Origin: Takashimella koratensis
Taxonomy: Eukaryota; Basidiomycota; Tremellomycetes; Trichosporonales; Tetragoniomycetaceae
Length of the DNA: 64,000 nucleotides
Assembly (NCBI GenBank): GCA_003116875.1
Contig: BCKT01000015.1
Location: 801,095-865,094 of the forward strand
Direction of reading: 5' to 3'
Positions 23,580 to 34,537 of this stretch are shown piece after piece. Position 1 is the first letter of the stretch, and the number at the start of each line of letters is the position of its first letter. Made by a program: the position numbers and the translations under genes. The notes beneath the pieces were generated by a model that was given only the letters and a program-made list of their open reading frames with translations, did no database searches and was not told where the DNA came from.

Positions 23580-24074
23580 CTACTTCCTCCCTGCTACGAT
23601 CCTCGCTTGTCCAATCTTTACCAACTCAGCTACCCTATTCACCGCAAAGCTATCTGTAAACTCTGTCGCCTTGCTGACTTTCCTCCCATCTTCCGTCATC
23701 TCCAATAACCAGCTCACTTCATAGGGCACCGGCTCTTCCTCTTCCGCTCCTACAATCACGATATTGATCAACATCCTCACCGCTACCTGCCTCTTCTCCT
23801 CATCAATCAACACGGTCGACACGTCCGTCTCGCTCGGGCCATACCAAGGCAACCGCTCGTCTAGGTGCGCGATAAGGTCCGAGTTCGTCATGGTGGAATG
23901 AGTACCGGGGGACACAGAGTGCCAGTAAACGAAGCCGTAGTGTTGAAGACAATCTTCCGTGCGGATTGCACGGACTCGCGCCGGGTCACACGCGTTTGTA
24001 GAAGGGACGCGGGACATGGAGCCGAAAAACTCGAAGACGGTCGAGCGCAGGGTCGTGTACAGTTCGGACGGCAT
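23580..24074 (-). CDS. NTF2-like (SnoaL-type) small protein (164 aa, intronless)
   Basis: Single open frame on the minus strand, convergent with the deaminase gene (95 bp apart). The layout, with an N-terminal helix, a Trp-rich segment FVYWHSVSP, then paired long strands (VRMLINIVIVG, VPYEVSWLLEMTEDGRKVSKATEF), matches the cone-shaped NTF2-like fold common in fungal proteins of unknown role. There is no signal peptide or membrane segment. Function cannot be read; such proteins bind small ligands or act as isomerases or dehydratases. The start at 24074 is the first ATG. Confidence 0.7.
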   Translation of the reverse strand: MPSELYTTLRSTVFEFFGSMSRVPSTNACDPARVRAIRTEDCLQHYGFVYWHSVSPGTHSTMTNSDLIAHLDERLPWYGPSETDVSTVLIDEEKRQVAVRMLINIVIVGAEEEEPVPYEVSWLLEMTEDGRKVSKATEFTDSFAVNRVAELVKIGQARIVAGRK

Positions 24075-24994
24075 GATGGGATAGGTCGGCCGCAGGCGCG
24101 GGGTGGCGGGAATGGACAGGTACGCGTGGGATTCTGAATGAACTTGGAGGCTTTGTTCTCGCTGTTGTGGGAAGAGCGCGGTGAGATGATGGTAGAAACA
24201 TTGATGGAGTAGATTATCTACCCGCTGTCACCTCGACTCGGGAATGACCCCCGCCGAGCTCGGAACCGAGGATGGCGATTTGGCAGGTTTTATCCATCCT
24301 TGGTCGGGCAGAGGAATCAGAGTGTCATGATACTCTTAAAACGACGAAGATGCCCTGGTACATGTCTTGCATAGCGAGAGAATAATGAAGCGAGAAAGAC
24401 CAACGTCGAGACCCCGTTGCACCTGTTAAACCCGACTCGACTCTTTCCGATCGGCTCGACCCCGCCTCGAGTCAAGGTACGGTCCATTGCCGACGGCACT
24501 CCATTGGCTCGGAGGCCCGCGACTCCCCACTGCCGCAACATTTGCTTACTCCAACGCAACTGGCGGCCTCACGCCCCCTCTATTTTCTTAGCACGACGAC
24601 AGGGTCGGTGAGAAGCCAAGGCGAGGCACCAGATCTCGTGGGGGAACTCAGGTTCCGAGCTCACTACCGTCCCGGCCATACATGGACGCCCGACGCCCCC
24701 TGCATTCCGTCGCATCGCTCGGGTGAGCGGTCACCGAATACCGAAAATGTCATCCAGTCATCTGGGGCTGTAGTCGGCCGGTGCGGCTGAATTCTGCACT
24801 TCTGATACTTCATCGAATCGAGTCGAGTCATTATACATTCTTCCCGAGGCTTGGCTAGATCTGGCCCCTTGCATGTAGGCGTGGAGAGCGTGGGGGGCAT
24901 GGGTAACATGGGGAATTAAACACCGGTGTACAAATAGCGACTGATAACTCCCCAACAACTCCGCGAGAAACTCATCCAACAACCTGAACTTACC
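24075..24994. promoter_or_regulatory. divergent promoter region, NTF2-like and NCS1 permease genes
   Basis: About 920 bp with no credible open frame. It contains scattered CGAGTC/GACTCG repeats around 24437-24475 and 24810-24830. Nothing else is seen. Confidence 0.45.
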
Positions 24995-27040
24995 ATGTCC
25001 CGACGAAGCTGGATAACAAAGCTGCAAGTACCCGCTGGAGAAGGTACAGCCCCAAACTCTTGGGCCAACGACGACCTGAGACCACTTCCTAAGCGTGAGT
25101 CCCTTCTTGTCGTCTGATTATGACAAGGGCCAGTGCACTCCGGTATACACATGAGCAGCTGAAACCGTCAGACCGCCGGACGTTTGGGCCCGGCTCGTTC
25201 TTCCTCTACTGGATCACCTGTGGTTTGTGAGTATTAACACCCACAGTCTCCCATTTTACACTGACACATCACTTCAGCTCGATTGTCAACTACTCGACCG
25301 GGTCAAGCCTGATCGCGTATGGCCTTACAGGTCGTCAGGCTCTGGTGAGTCCACGCTTCTGCTCCAGCCTGACCTGAATCCTCGCAACTTCTCACCTCGT
25401 GGCTCATTCGCTGATCCCCTCTCTCCCCTGCAGATCTGCGCAATCGTCGCGCCCTTCTTCCTCTCCGCTGGTCTGTACGGGACGAGCGTAATCGGAGCTC
25501 GCCACCATATCAACTTTGTCATCTACCAGCGCCAAGTGCTCGGGATCTATGGGGCGTTCTTCACGCTGTTTATTCGAACCCTCCCTGGCGTCATCTACGA
25601 CGGTATCGAGGGTAAGTCGCGCCTCCTCTTTGTCACCTTTGTCGACCTCTGGTCCGATCCCAACTGACAGGACTCAGCTTATTGGGGAGGCCAGTGCATT
25701 GCCGCTGTCTTCGGCGCCATCTCCCCATCCTACTACACCAAGCTCGACGTCGACCTTGCCAATGGAACACTGAAACTCTACGATCTCGTCGGCTTCCTTG
25801 TCTTCTATTTCGTCTTCCTACTCGTCATGCGCATCCCGCCTGAGAAACTCCAACGATCCTTCCTCGTCAGCTGCATCTTCTTCGCAGCCACTGTCATCGG
25901 TTTCCTCGCATGGACAACTAAAACCGCTGGCGGTGCGGGCCCATACTTTGATCCCTCTTTCCAGTCGACAGCCAGCGCAACGAACACCAATTGGTCCATC
26001 ATGTTGGGGATCATGTCGTTCGCGGGGTTATATAGCATGGTGACGGGCTCGTTCATGGACTGGGGGAGGTACGCCAAGACGACCTCGGCGCCGCTCGTCA
26101 TGCAGATTGCAATGCCGCTCTGTATGAGCCTGGCGTGCTGCGTTGGAATTGTGGTGGCGTCGTGTACCGAGAAGATCTTTGGAGAGGCGATATGGCAGCC
26201 ATATCAGCTACTTCGCGCCATTCAGCTCTACTACAACAACAGCTCCAGTGCACGAGCCGCAGTGTGAGTGATCTTTCCCTTCAACCGAGTCTGCGATAAG
26301 CGGATTCAAGTAAGATTGAACTGATCTTATCCCACTTAGCTTCTTCGCAGCCGCTGCTTGCTTTTTCGCGCAGATCAACCTCAACGTTGTCCTTAATGCT
26401 GTCGCATGTGGAATGGACCTCGCTGCCGTCGCCCCGCGGTGGTTGAACATCCGACGCGCCACTTATCTTGTTGCGCTACTTGGCTTCTGCACCTGTCCTT
26501 GGGCTGTCCTTGCGTCTGCTAGCCAGTTCCTTGCCGTCTTAGCTGTAAGTACCTTGGTGTTCCTTCCTTCGTATCAGTCTGACCAAATCACAGGGCTTTG
26601 GTGTCTTTGCAGGACCAATGACTGCCCTCGCTCTAGTCGACTACTTTTACGTCCGTCGAATGCACGTCAGCCTCCCGGACCTGTACATAGGAGATTCCTC
26701 TTCCATTTACTGGTATGCCCACGGCTTCAACTGGCGTGCTTTCCTTTCTCTCGCAGCGGGGATCGCGCCCACTTTCCCTGGGTTCATCATGACGGTCATC
26801 AACCCCGAGAGGGGCTACGACGCCTGGATCTACATGTACCACCTCGCGTACATCGTGGGCTTAGGAGTCACCGCTGTCGTCCATGCGGTAGTGTGCACGG
26901 TGTTCCCGCCTCCACATAGGCTAGAGGGAACCACGGTGCATATCGACGAGGACGAGGTGGAGGGCACCCAGCCGGCCTGGGAGACCGAGGCAGAGGAAAA
27001 GTGGGACATGGGCGAGGGAGAACCGAGCTTGCGAGTGTGA
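24995..27040 (+). CDS. NCS1 nucleobase/allantoin-type permease (545 aa, 7 exons)
   Basis: Twelve-TM nucleobase:cation symporter-1, Fur-type, importing compounds such as uracil, uridine, allantoin or thiamine precursors across the plasma membrane. Exons: 24995-25094, 25172-25226, 25278-25344, 25434-25611, 25678-26263, 26340-26544, 26594-27040. Family signals are the N-terminal NDDLRPLPK plus RRTFGPGSFFLYWI, the TM3 YGTSVIGARHHINFVIYQRQVLGIYGAFF region, YWGGQC, NTNWSIMLGIMSFAG, and the C-terminal PMTALALVDYFYVRR with PDLY. The last 45 residues are an acidic cytosolic tail. The acceptor of exon 2 was placed at 25171 because only this phase restores the conserved RRTFGP block. Substrate is not resolved. 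Confidence 0.92.
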
Positions 27041-27879
27041 AACCGAGCCTGAGAAGTATATACATGGCCTCGGTGTGATAAAATCGCACATGTCGCATGC
27101 ATCCGATAGATCATAGGGCAACGGAACTCTGCTCGCCTCGGACTCGGAGCAGGAGGACACGCCGAGGGCACTTCTTTTCCGGCGGAAAGATGCCACGTGG
27201 CAGTCCTCGGCGATTCAGTTTGAGCATGATCCGTTGGAGGACAACACGAAGGTGTTGCAGACGTCCGAGGCTAAAGGCATGGCGTCGAGCACGCGTGCGC
27301 TGGCTAAGGTATACTGATACGTGCTGCACTGTGCCCCACGGGCGTGCCCGCATACATTCTCGAGCACACCGCTCCAACTTGGCTCAATGTCGCCTGGGCA
27401 AAGGCGAGCCTCTCGTTGACCGAGCTCAGCGTTCTAATTCGGGCTTCCATAGCGCGCAGTCTGAAGCTACCTAGGAACGGAGATATCGTCGGTAACGTCA
27501 TACTTGTCGCGATCCCATGCGCCTCGGCGCGCCTCGGACCGCTAGAGAGAATGGGGAGTTATACAAAATCGCGCTGAGACGGAACCAATTTTGGCTCGGT
27601 TGTGAAGCTCGGCCTTGACGTGGTGGAGGGCGACCACTCCCAAGAGCTTTTCGCCAGTCCCGACGGTAACTTGGCATCGGTACCGGCCACAGGCTCGGCG
27701 AGCAACATCCCATCCAACCGGTCTCAAGATGACCTCTGCAAGGTATAAATATCACCTCTGTTCGACGAGATGGACGCCCACCAACAACAACAACTCGACA
27801 GCTCCACCACTACCAGCCTACCAAACCAGCCCACCACATCCCACCTACCACCACCACCACCACCCAACCACCATCCACA
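27041..27879. promoter_or_regulatory. intergenic region and SDR promoter with CACGTG palindrome and TATAAATA
   Basis: About 840 bp. It contains TGCCACGTGGCA, a perfect 12-bp palindrome with an E-box core, at about 27190-27201. A TATAAATA element lies at 27744-27751, about 130 bp before the SDR ATG, followed by CAA and CCA repeats in the leader. No gene is seen. Confidence 0.55.
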
Positions 27880-28779
27880 ATGAAGGTCTTCGTCACTGGT
27901 TCCTCTGGCCTCGTCGGCTCGCAGATCACCACCTACCTCGTCCAGGAGGGCCACACCGTCCACGGGCTCGTCCGTAGTGACAAGTCCGCCGACAAGGTCG
28001 CTGCGATCGGCGCGACCCCTATCCGTGGGACCCACACCGACCTCGAGCTCCTCGCCAAAGAGGCCAAGGAAGCCGACGCCGTCATCCACTGCGCGTTCAA
28101 CCACGACGTCTTCATGCAGGGCCCCCAGGGGTACGTCCAGGCGTGCGTCGAGGACCAAGCCGCGATCAAAGCGATCGGCGACGCTCTCGAGGGCACCGGC
28201 AAGACCTTCATTACCTCCACAGGTACCCTCGGCCTCAACGGCACCACCGAGAAGGACACCAAGGACCCCGAAGGCCAGCTCCGCACCAAGTCCGACATTC
28301 TCACCCTCAGCTACGTCGACAAGGACGTCCGCGCCCTCCTCGTCCGCCTTCCCCCGGTCGTCCACGGCAACGGCTCCGAGCACCCGTTCGTCACCTCCCA
28401 GATCGCGGCTGCGAAGAAGCATGGTGTCACTGCGTATCTCGGCGACGGCTCCACTGTCTGGCCCGCGTGCCACGTCGTCGACGCCGCTCGAGTCTATGTT
28501 CTCGCTCTCGATCCCAAGACTTGCCCGCCGGGCTCCGCCCTCCACGCCGTCCGCGAAGAAGGAGTCCCGCACCTCGAGATTTCCAAGTTCATCGCCAACA
28601 AGCTCGGCCAGGAGACCAAGAGCATCCCACACGAGGAGGCTATGGGCTTCTTTGGCCCCGCTAGCATGTTCCTCCAGATGGGCGGCAGGATCACCACTGA
28701 CTTCACCCGAGAGTGGACCGGCTTCAACCCGACCGGCCCCACCCTCTTCGAGTCGATGGACAAGTTCACTTGCTACTAG
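27880..28779 (+). CDS. atypical short-chain (extended) dehydrogenase/epimerase (299 aa, intronless)
   Basis: NAD(P)-dependent oxidoreductase of the NAD-dependent epimerase/dehydratase family. The Rossmann start is clear: MKVFVTGSSGLVGS with the GxxGxxG dinucleotide loop. It is followed by LVRSDKSADK (cofactor-selecting region), DAVIHCAFNHD, a FITSTGTLG strand with the catalytic Ser/Thr site, and VRLPPVVHG. The usual Tyr-x3-Lys pair is not obvious at the expected place (a Tyr-Val-Asp-Lys sequence is nearby), so it belongs with atypical SDRs acting on aldehydes, ketones or nucleotide sugars. It has no signal peptide and is predicted cytosolic. It is intronless with very strong C/G-ending codons, hinting at high expression. 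Confidence 0.85.
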   Translation: MKVFVTGSSGLVGSQITTYLVQEGHTVHGLVRSDKSADKVAAIGATPIRGTHTDLELLAKEAKEADAVIHCAFNHDVFMQGPQGYVQACVEDQAAIKAIGDALEGTGKTFITSTGTLGLNGTTEKDTKDPEGQLRTKSDILTLSYVDKDVRALLVRLPPVVHGNGSEHPFVTSQIAAAKKHGVTAYLGDGSTVWPACHVVDAARVYVLALDPKTCPPGSALHAVREEGVPHLEISKFIANKLGQETKSIPHEEAMGFFGPASMFLQMGGRITTDFTREWTGFNPTGPTLFESMDKFTCY

Positions 28780-28846
28780 GGGGATGAGAATATAGCATGA
28801 TACAATGTAGTATAGGAACGTCTAGAATGATATGAACACGATGACA

Positions 28847-29617
28847 TTATAAGCTCGCGATTGGACGGCGGTAGTAATGATACCTGTACACTTCGCTGAA
28901 ACCTAGCTTGGTGTATAGCGAGATGGCGGCAGTGTTGGTGCCCACCGCTTGGAGATATGACCCCGATGACCCTCGTTTCTGTCCCCACGCCATCAACCCA
29001 CTCGTGATATCCTTTGCAAGCCCGTGGCCTCGATAACGCTCGTCCACGAATACGTGGAAAATGCCGACCATGTCTCGCTCAAGCACGCCAAGCCCAAAAG
29101 CGACAGCCTTTCCATCTAGTTGTACCGATGCGAAGGCAGTGGGGAAGGGGATGTTGTAGATCATGGCATCGTGGGTTTTTCGAATCGAGGGTTCGAGGTC
29201 CGAGGTAATACAGAACGCGTCAAGCCAAGAAGAAGTCGGCTCGAGTTCAATACTGACGTGGTCGGGGACACCGCTGGGCTGGTTGTCGAGCGGAAGGGCA
29301 CTGTTGGAAGCAGTCATCACCATCGTATGCCCAAGCTCCTCGTAGCCAGCTGCCTGGAGATCGCGCTCCACGGCTGCATCGCACAGCGGGGAGATACGAA
29401 AGACTGGTTGCATCGAATGGTCGTCGTAAAAGTCTTCAATGTGGCCGAGCGCAGGGCCCAGGACAGTGCCAGCTTTGAGTGGGCTCGCCGAGTTGGCCCG
29501 TCGGGAATAGCCGCCTGACAGTCGAACGATCCAGTCGTCAATGATGACCGTTTGCAACGCCGGCCACGCGTTGAAAGCGCGTTCCTCCAGCGCACGGACC
29601 AGTGCGAGGGAGGTCAT
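28847..29617 (-). CDS. GNAT-family N-acetyltransferase (256 aa, intronless)
   Basis: Acetyl-CoA-dependent transferase. Motif A is complete: IFHVFVDERYRGHGLA, with the R/Q-x-x-G-x-G/A pyrophosphate loop near residue 200. Motif B follows as AISLYTKLGFSEVYRYHYY, close to the C-terminus. The N-terminal half probably forms a degenerate second GNAT lobe, as in two-domain acetyltransferases. The ATG at 29617 is preferred over weak upstream codons. The gene converges on the SDR gene with a 67-bp gap. The acyl acceptor is unknown. Confidence 0.85.
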   Translation of the reverse strand: MTSLALVRALEERAFNAWPALQTVIIDDWIVRLSGGYSRRANSASPLKAGTVLGPALGHIEDFYDDHSMQPVFRISPLCDAAVERDLQAAGYEELGHTMVMTASNSALPLDNQPSGVPDHVSIELEPTSSWLDAFCITSDLEPSIRKTHDAMIYNIPFPTAFASVQLDGKAVAFGLGVLERDMVGIFHVFVDERYRGHGLAKDITSGLMAWGQKRGSSGSYLQAVGTNTAAISLYTKLGFSEVYRYHYYRRPIASL

Positions 29618-29835
29618 GGAGAGTGTCTCTGTTGTCGACGATGGGAGAGAAAGCAACAAGTGTGAGCCATGTTATCTTAAATATCTGACGAGGCTCGAGT
29701 CATGCGATTAATTGCGTGATATCCGTCCGCGGTCGAGTCGGTGTGTTGATTTTTCAGGGTCCGCGAAAACATGCACCAAGCGGCCAGGCTATTTTCGGAG
29801 ACACAAGACCTATTGTGCAATATCTGCATCTCAAT

Positions 29836-32357
29836 CTACGGATTCTGATACTCTTCCTCCTCGTCAATGTCACTGGGCGGCCGCAATCGAATGCCGTCGA
29901 CCTCTATGGCGAGTTGTTTGCTGAAAAAAATCAGTCTCTCCCTTGTTCACTCGTCTCAGACTCACGCCATCTGCAAGTGTTCCCCGCGTTTCCTCATACA
30001 CTCGACAATGAATTGAACGTCGGCCATGATCCGCGCCGATTCTGATGGCGTTAGGTCTAAAGAACAGGTACACTCACCCATGAACAAGCCCTGTCGATCA
30101 AGTCTCCTTGACTCTCGTACCAGAATTCGTGCAATACGCTCCCACATCCTGCCCTGTTGTCAACATCACATTCTGGTGAATCGCAGACAGTGACTTACGC
30201 CAGTACCAGAAGACTCAGATCACCGATTTCCTGCGGCTACATTAGACATTTGCTGAGCATGTGAACTCACCCCATCACCCAGGAGGCGGATCACTCCGAC
30301 CAGCTTCTTGACTACCTCGAGTGCTCGGTCGTTGGGAACGATATATGAGTCTGTGTCGTACAGGTACATTTCGATAACACCAAGCATAGAGTGCTGCAGA
30401 GGTTTCAGCGGGACGACTTGAAGCCTATAGACGCACCCATGTAGCGGACGCGGCTGAAAGAACTCTCGCTCCTTCCTCTCCTCCAATAACGAGAAGCTCT
30501 TTGGGAACGGACGCTGAGAACGCTTTGAACGCCTTTTCAAGTCGAGCGAGCTCAGCACCTGCTTCCGGAGCATGTCGCCCTCCGGGCTTGTGTCGATTCC
30601 GCTTACTCGGGTGATTGTACATGCATGCTTCGTGAAGAAGCAGGATGCATTTCACAAGGCGTGCACTAGAGAAGGCATTGATTCAGCTTCCACAAGTCCA
30701 TGCCCTTTGACAACTCACGTGGCGGTCTCGTGCTTCCCACATGAGTCATTACAGTCTGTCACATTCAAAACATCTTCGAGGTGCACGTCGCATCGTTTGA
30801 GGTGCTCGTCTGCCTGCGTCTGTCAGCACTACAGGCTCTGCCCACCATCATTACATTTTCATAATCCACCCAAGGACGTGGCAGCGGCGTTGCGATCGTC
30901 CTCATATCCATCGCAGCCGGCAGCTCGGTACCAACGGCGGCACAGCGGTCATAAATAAACACGGCCCAGCTGGGGGCGGACGTCAACGACTATTTACGGT
31001 CACCAACGCCAAGACGAGAATCTCACAAGGTATAAATTCGTTCCGCGTGATCGATCTGGTTTTCACGGTCGTGGGGGGGCAGCCAGTTGGACCGATCCCG
31101 CCTTGTTGATCGTGGCTTTGGGATTAAATGGACTGACGAGCTGCGTATGTCGTCGAGGCCGCAGCACACCGCCAAACTGAACCGCCATTAGCGAAGCCCT
31201 CAAAAGCACACTCACCGTACAGCTTGACCGATCATGTTCCAACCCTGAAGACTTCAGCTGATCGTCACAAACTCGGTATCACTCACCAATGGGTATTTGC
31301 CTTTCCCCATCAACCAGACAGCCATGAGGACAGCTGCTCTGCAAGCGTTCAACGGGTCTTCGTCTACATTGAGAGCGTCTTGAAACGCTTGATGGGCGGC
31401 ACCATGCAATCTGTCTTCTTCATCCGAAGTGACCTTGAGCGAGTGACAGGTGACCAGTAGCTTTGAAAATCAGCGACAGAGACGCTCGGCACTCACCATG
31501 GAAAGTAGAAGACAAGGATGGGGGCGATTTTGTGTAACGGGCGAGGCGAGCTTGGCGTAGAAGGAGGGAACATGCATTTCCAGGCCGAACAAGTTTGCAT
31601 GTAGGAAGTATGATTGGTATCTGGCGAAAGAGTTAGACGACGAAAAAATTGAAGCCCCATACTCGCTTACAGCTTCTCCCTTTGCTGATGTGTGAACCAT
31701 GCCCCAATACGGGGATCTTCGGGATCCGCAAGCGACGTCGAAGGAGAACCCACGTCGAGGAAACTGTTCATGTCGAATGTGTCCCAAAACTCAGCCGCTT
31801 GGGTGGAGGTCATAGGATCCATCAGTCCGGGCAACAGGCCTTCGTATCGAAAGTCACCCAGCATACTGAAAGACGAGCTGGTACTGATTGACAGAGGGTC
31901 ATTGGAGCTGCTCCCAGATTGATGATTTGTAGTTACAGTGCTGTAATCGATGGTCATTGGCGACTTTATCGGGGGAACGAGTGTTGAGTTTCCTTCGCTA
32001 TCCTGCTGCTTCTTGCTCTTTGCCTTTTGTGCATTTAAGCGTCGTCGCTCTGACCGAGAGAGCCGAACTGGTCGTTCTGGGTAGACGCAGGCTCGCTGGT
32101 GGCTCTCGCAGTTGGAACAGGAGGGTTGTTCACCCGGACACCGCTGGCGCCGTCAACAGATGACATCTCACTTTGCCTCACAACTTTCCGAGCATGGCAG
32201 GGTTGGCAGGCATGATCCCTGAAAGCATCAGCTGAGCCCCGTGCACTCGGACGAGGTGCTCACCTGGGCAGAGGTGCTGAAACATTGGTCAGTGAGCTGC
32301 CCTCTCACATCCTGTTGGTCACTCACGGCGGGCGTAGGGTGACTCGTCGCTGGACAT
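29836..32357 (-). CDS. Zn2Cys6 fungal transcription factor, paralogue A (618 aa, 16 exons)
   Basis: Exons, minus strand: 32357-32327, 32276-32264, 32218-32182, 32143-31671, 31620-31497, 31460-31287, 31244-31216, 31176-31027, 30969-30855, 30813-30719, 30665-30437, 30393-30271, 30229-30198, 30148-30078, 30041-29966, 29920-29836. The binuclear cluster is Cys19, 22, 29, 36, 39, 46 (C-x2-C-x6-C-x6-C-x2-C-x6-C), split over two exons. Next come a basic linker and an Arg/Ser/Lys-rich stretch, then the fungal-specific middle region starting REKLYQSYFLHANLFGLEMH and including LAVCCGLDDIRSS. It should bind CGG-containing DNA in the nucleus. It shares exon structure exactly with the paralogue at 34538-36994. 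It diverges from the RTA1-like exporter, sharing a 386-bp promoter that contains an inverted CGG repeat. Nothing indicates the ligand. Confidence 0.92.
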
Positions 32358-32743
32358 GGCGCCTTCAGCAATGGGTACGATGCGAAGCATGAAGCCCGCC
32401 GCGCCAAATCCCAGTCAACGCTCGGCGAGCAAAGACGACGTGTCCGGATGGCCGAATTAATGACGTGTGGATCACGATTGTGGCTATTTTCGGTTATACA
32501 TTCGGCGATCCGGACACTTTTCGGCCTACAGTCCACTGCGCGGACGTGGCACCGGGTCAGATTGTGCATTCAAGTACAGGCTGATAGGTTGGTGATCATC
32601 AGTCACGGCGCCGAGACGTGCACCGCCCACTTGATCGCTAACCCCCAAGACTTCGGTGGACGAATCACCGGCTCACAAACTATGAAAGGAACACAATCGA
32701 CCCAAGGCAAGATGGTCGTCACCCACCTTGACATCAACCCAAC
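32358..32743. promoter_or_regulatory. divergent promoter of transcription factor A and RTA1-like exporter, with inverted CGG operator
   Basis: The two 18-bp arms GTGTCCGGATGGCCGAAT (32440-32457) and ATTCGGCGATCCGGACAC (32500-32517) are inverted copies, 17 of 18 matching, with 42 bp between. The right arm is followed by ACTTTTCGG up to 32524. This gives direct CGG triplets with 5- and 8-bp spacing, of the kind recognised by Zn2Cys6 proteins. Related copies occur before paralogue B. Binding is inferred. Confidence 0.7.
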
Positions 32744-34286
32744 ATGAACGACACTTGTAAGTCTATATCCCGTGACGCTTGCATCGAGCCCAACTGAGCG
32801 TTTCAGGCCAATACTGGAACATCTCCTCTCAGAGCTACGTCCCCCTCGCCTGCAACGATGCAGTGGGATCGCTTAACTTGGTGGACGGAGTAGTCGACTT
32901 TGCAGACTACGGGTATCTCCTTAATTCTGCGGCAACGTATGGGTGAGTTTACGTGTCCCGCTGTCATTTGGCTCTTCTTATTCAGTGATTCCAGGTTCCT
33001 CACGAGCTTCGCGGCTATCTCCTGTGAGTTGATCGGTGAAAATGTGGCTCACTCCCAGTCGTCCACATCCTTCTCGCTGTTTTCTGGCGCCAGCCCTGGA
33101 TGATGTTTACTGTCCTGGTTGGAGCTTTGGGTGAGTAGTGGCTGCAATTGGCGAGGAGGGGTTGACACGCTGACTCTGGTTGAAACAGTGGAAACTGCTG
33201 GCGTAGGTTTGGAGATTCTTCCTTCAAGCTAGCGACAGTGGGGTGGTCGCCTCTGGAGCCTCAAGAGTACTGCGTGGGAGCCAAACTACGGGGGACTTTG
33301 GGACGACAACCATAATGCCTTCATCATGCAGTACGTTGGTCGGCGAGATTACACTAACATCCATAGGATCTGCTTGCTTGTCATCGCTCCGGTCTTCTTC
33401 TCAGCTGCAAACTACTTGTTTCTGGGAAAGTAAGTTGTTGTGCCTTTTCGTAAAAGTGAAGTACTTGAGATTATTCGCTTACTCTTCAGACTGATCATAC
33501 GTACTGGGTAAGGCATCGATATCGGGCAGAAAGCTAACATTTAGCAACAAGTACTGCAGCATCTCGGCCAAGTCGTTTGCTATTCTCTTCATGACTTGCG
33601 ACTGGCTCTGCCTGCTGGTACAAGGCGGAGGCGGAGGCTGGGCCGGAGTCGCCGACACACCGGACCAGGCGAACCAAGGCGCCAAACTCATGTCAGCTGG
33701 TGTCATCCTTCAACGTGAGTGATTGTTACAAGTGTTAAACTTGACTGATGCTGTGGTGGCTGTCACCTTTGGGTTCTGCTGCATCCTTGCGGAATTTATT
33801 GTCCGGTATACCGCAAACCGACTAATCAAGCGACAGTTCCAACCGTTCGATGGCTGCTGTTGCAGAGGATCGCGTCGCGAACGTCGTGTCTCTTGTGAAG
33901 ACGTTCCCATGGTGAAGAGGACCAACTCGACAACATCCAAGAATGCAAATGTCTCTATCCCATCCCCAATGGCTATCCAAGCTCCGCTTTCCCTTCGAGC
34001 GGTGATGGCTATCGTGGCGTTGTTGATCGTAGCGACTGTGCTTATCATCATAAGGTAGGGGATGATGGGGCACGCTAATTTCCAGGTCGATACACCGATT
34101 CCTTGAGGTCCTGCATGGCTGGAGGGGTGCAATCGCTGTCGACGAACACCTGTTTCTCATTTACGACGCCCTTTTGATGGTATGTGCGAGTCGGCGTGGA
34201 CGAACAAACTGAACATTCAGGCAATCCTAGTCTGGCTCTACGCCTTGGTCCACCCTGGGATGTTCATCGGAAACAGACTCTTTTGA
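32744..34286 (+). CDS. RTA1-like lipid-translocating exporter (355 aa, 12 exons, one GT-TG intron)
   Basis: Seven-TM fungal membrane protein of the RTA1/RSB1 family, linked to sphingoid-base export and azole or 7-aminocholesterol resistance. Exons: 32744-32756, 32807-32942, 32995-33023, 33059-33130, 33189-33202, 33239-33330, 33367-33429, 33490-33507, 33545-33714, 33754-34054, 34086-34179, 34221-34286. Landmarks are GALVETAGWGGRLWS, HNAFIMQICLLVIAPVFFSAANY, the Gly-rich loop VQGGGGGWAG, and the last TMs with LLMAILVWLYALVHPG. A 14-nt exon and an 18-nt exon are needed to keep the domain. The intron 33715-33753 fits the family alignment only if it ends in TG rather than AG. All lengths sum to 356 codons, supporting the model. 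If TG is not used, the product would be truncated. Confidence 0.85.
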
Positions 34287-34537
34287 CTGTTGACTGATTT
34301 GACAAAAGACACGGCTGCGGTGAAGAGTGTGGAAGAAGCCGGATCATAGTGGCGATTGTCGCGTTGTTCTTTGTCCATATAACCTTCGAATCTCGCTCTT
34401 TAGAGATCTCACTGTTGAATAGCCGAACCCATCCCGTCCGAGCAGTGCCGCTTGTTTCCTCGTATAACTTCATCAAAAGTTACAAAAAACAAAAGCCGCC
34501 TGACCGTCACAGTCTGACACACACTGGTTCTCTATGT
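34287..34537. terminator. convergent 3' region between exporter and transcription factor B
   Basis: A 251-bp gap between two facing gene ends, somewhat A/T-richer than its surroundings. By position it carries both polyadenylation regions. No specific motif was identified. Confidence 0.4.

Noticed and set aside
27724..28632. Long minus-strand open frame (302 codons) opposite the SDR gene
   Set aside because: It is a mirror of the strongly biased third-position G/C codons of the SDR gene. The SDR frame has clear domain motifs and the antisense frame has none.
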